A stretch of DNA of 52,661 nt from a bacterium (GTDB taxonomy: Bacteria; UBA8248). The stretch covers positions 1 to 52,661 of the forward strand of contig JAVEPB010000019.1 in the NCBI GenBank assembly GCA_030922375.1, in the 5' to 3' direction. The notes under the pieces were generated by a model, which was not told the origin of the DNA, ran no database searches, and saw only the letters and a program-made list of their open reading frames with translations. Both the position numbers and the translations under genes were made by a program. Shown here piece after piece: positions 52,462 to 52,661 of this stretch. Within the stretch, counting starts at the first letter, position 1; the number at the start of each line of letters is the position of its first letter.

Positions 52462-52661
52462 TCAGGAGGCGCTGGCCGCTCCGCTTTTTTTCTTCTTGTT
52501 CTTTTTTTCCGTTTCATCGGCGGGAGTGAGCCTGGCCGCGTACTCGGCTACCCGGCGCTCGCGCTCGGCCTCATCCTTGATGAGGGTAAAACCCGCCTTG
52601 TGTCGCGAGGCGATATAGGCCTCGGCGCAGGCGCGGGCGAGTTTCCGGATACGTCCGATGT
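52462..52661 (-). CDS. glyQ: Glycyl-tRNA synthetase alpha subunit, 3' end only
   Basis: Only the last 66 codons before the TGA at 52462-52464 are inside the window; the gene continues past the right edge. The visible part, IGRIRKLARACAEAYIASRH, matches the C-terminal helix of GlyQ. After it comes a charged tail with a Lys-rich run (EKKNKKKKSG) and AASAS, longer than in E. coli. Order and spacing to glyS support the call. Confidence 0.88.
   Translation of the reverse strand, partial: IGRIRKLARACAEAYIASRHKAGFTLIKDEAERERRVAEYAARLTPADETEKKNKKKKSGAASAS

Overview
The window reads as a gene-dense, GC-rich core-chromosome segment of a Gram-negative bacterium. The outer membrane is implied by lptA, lptB, lptC and lptE (LPS transport), an LpxC deacetylase domain (lipid A synthesis), a LolA-like lipoprotein carrier and RseP. 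Almost every gene lies on the minus strand in tightly packed operons with 4-11 nt overlaps; only a DUF427 gene at the left edge and rpsT are on the plus strand. I see no insertion sequence, prophage, integrase scar or CRISPR array. Gene order (lptC-lptA-lptB-rpoN then hprK-EIIA(Man)-HPr; DUF4390 next to an NtrY-type kinase; glyQ-glyS-ppdK) suggests a deltaproteobacterial-type lineage (Desulfobacterota or neighbours such as Tectomicrobia or Nitrospinota). That placement is inferred from synteny, not from a phylogeny.

Layout, left to right: a partial DUF427 protein; der GTPase and a periplasmic amidase; ahcY-metK (SAM/SAH cycle); a regulatory PTS fragment (HPr, EIIA-Man, HprK) with no sugar permease; rpoN with lptB-lptA-lptC; tsaE-nnr-pdxJ-ftsH-tilS with a tRNA-Met(CAT); two translationally coupled small unknown genes; proS-ispG-rseP-lolA; purN-purM; an unusual two-component cassette (DUF4390, NtrY-like kinase, and a receiver domain fused in frame to LpxC); mutS; lapA-like, HIT, ybeY, 7TM-HD (PgpH-type) and phoH; xerC/D and murJ; divergent rpsT; holA-lptE-M17 N-domain-nusB-ribH-ribB(X)-ribE-ribD; ppdK; glyS and the 3' end of glyQ.

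The most interesting element is at 26114-27445. An NtrX-like receiver domain with all phosphorylation residues is continuous with a catalytically complete LpxC, directly downstream of and overlapping an NtrY-type sensor kinase gene. The usual AAA+ and DNA-binding output is absent. The simplest reading is that a membrane kinase controls the committed step of lipid A synthesis by phosphorylating a domain on the enzyme itself. Secondary points of interest are a stand-alone M17 aminopeptidase N-domain, a RibBA whose GTP cyclohydrolase II half has lost its zinc and catalytic motifs (RibBX-like), a 36-bp tandem duplication in the LptE signal peptide, an 18-bp repeat at the start of mutS, and the two small coupled genes beside the tRNA.

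All calls are by reading of sequence and protein motifs. No similarity search, structure prediction or computed base composition was available.
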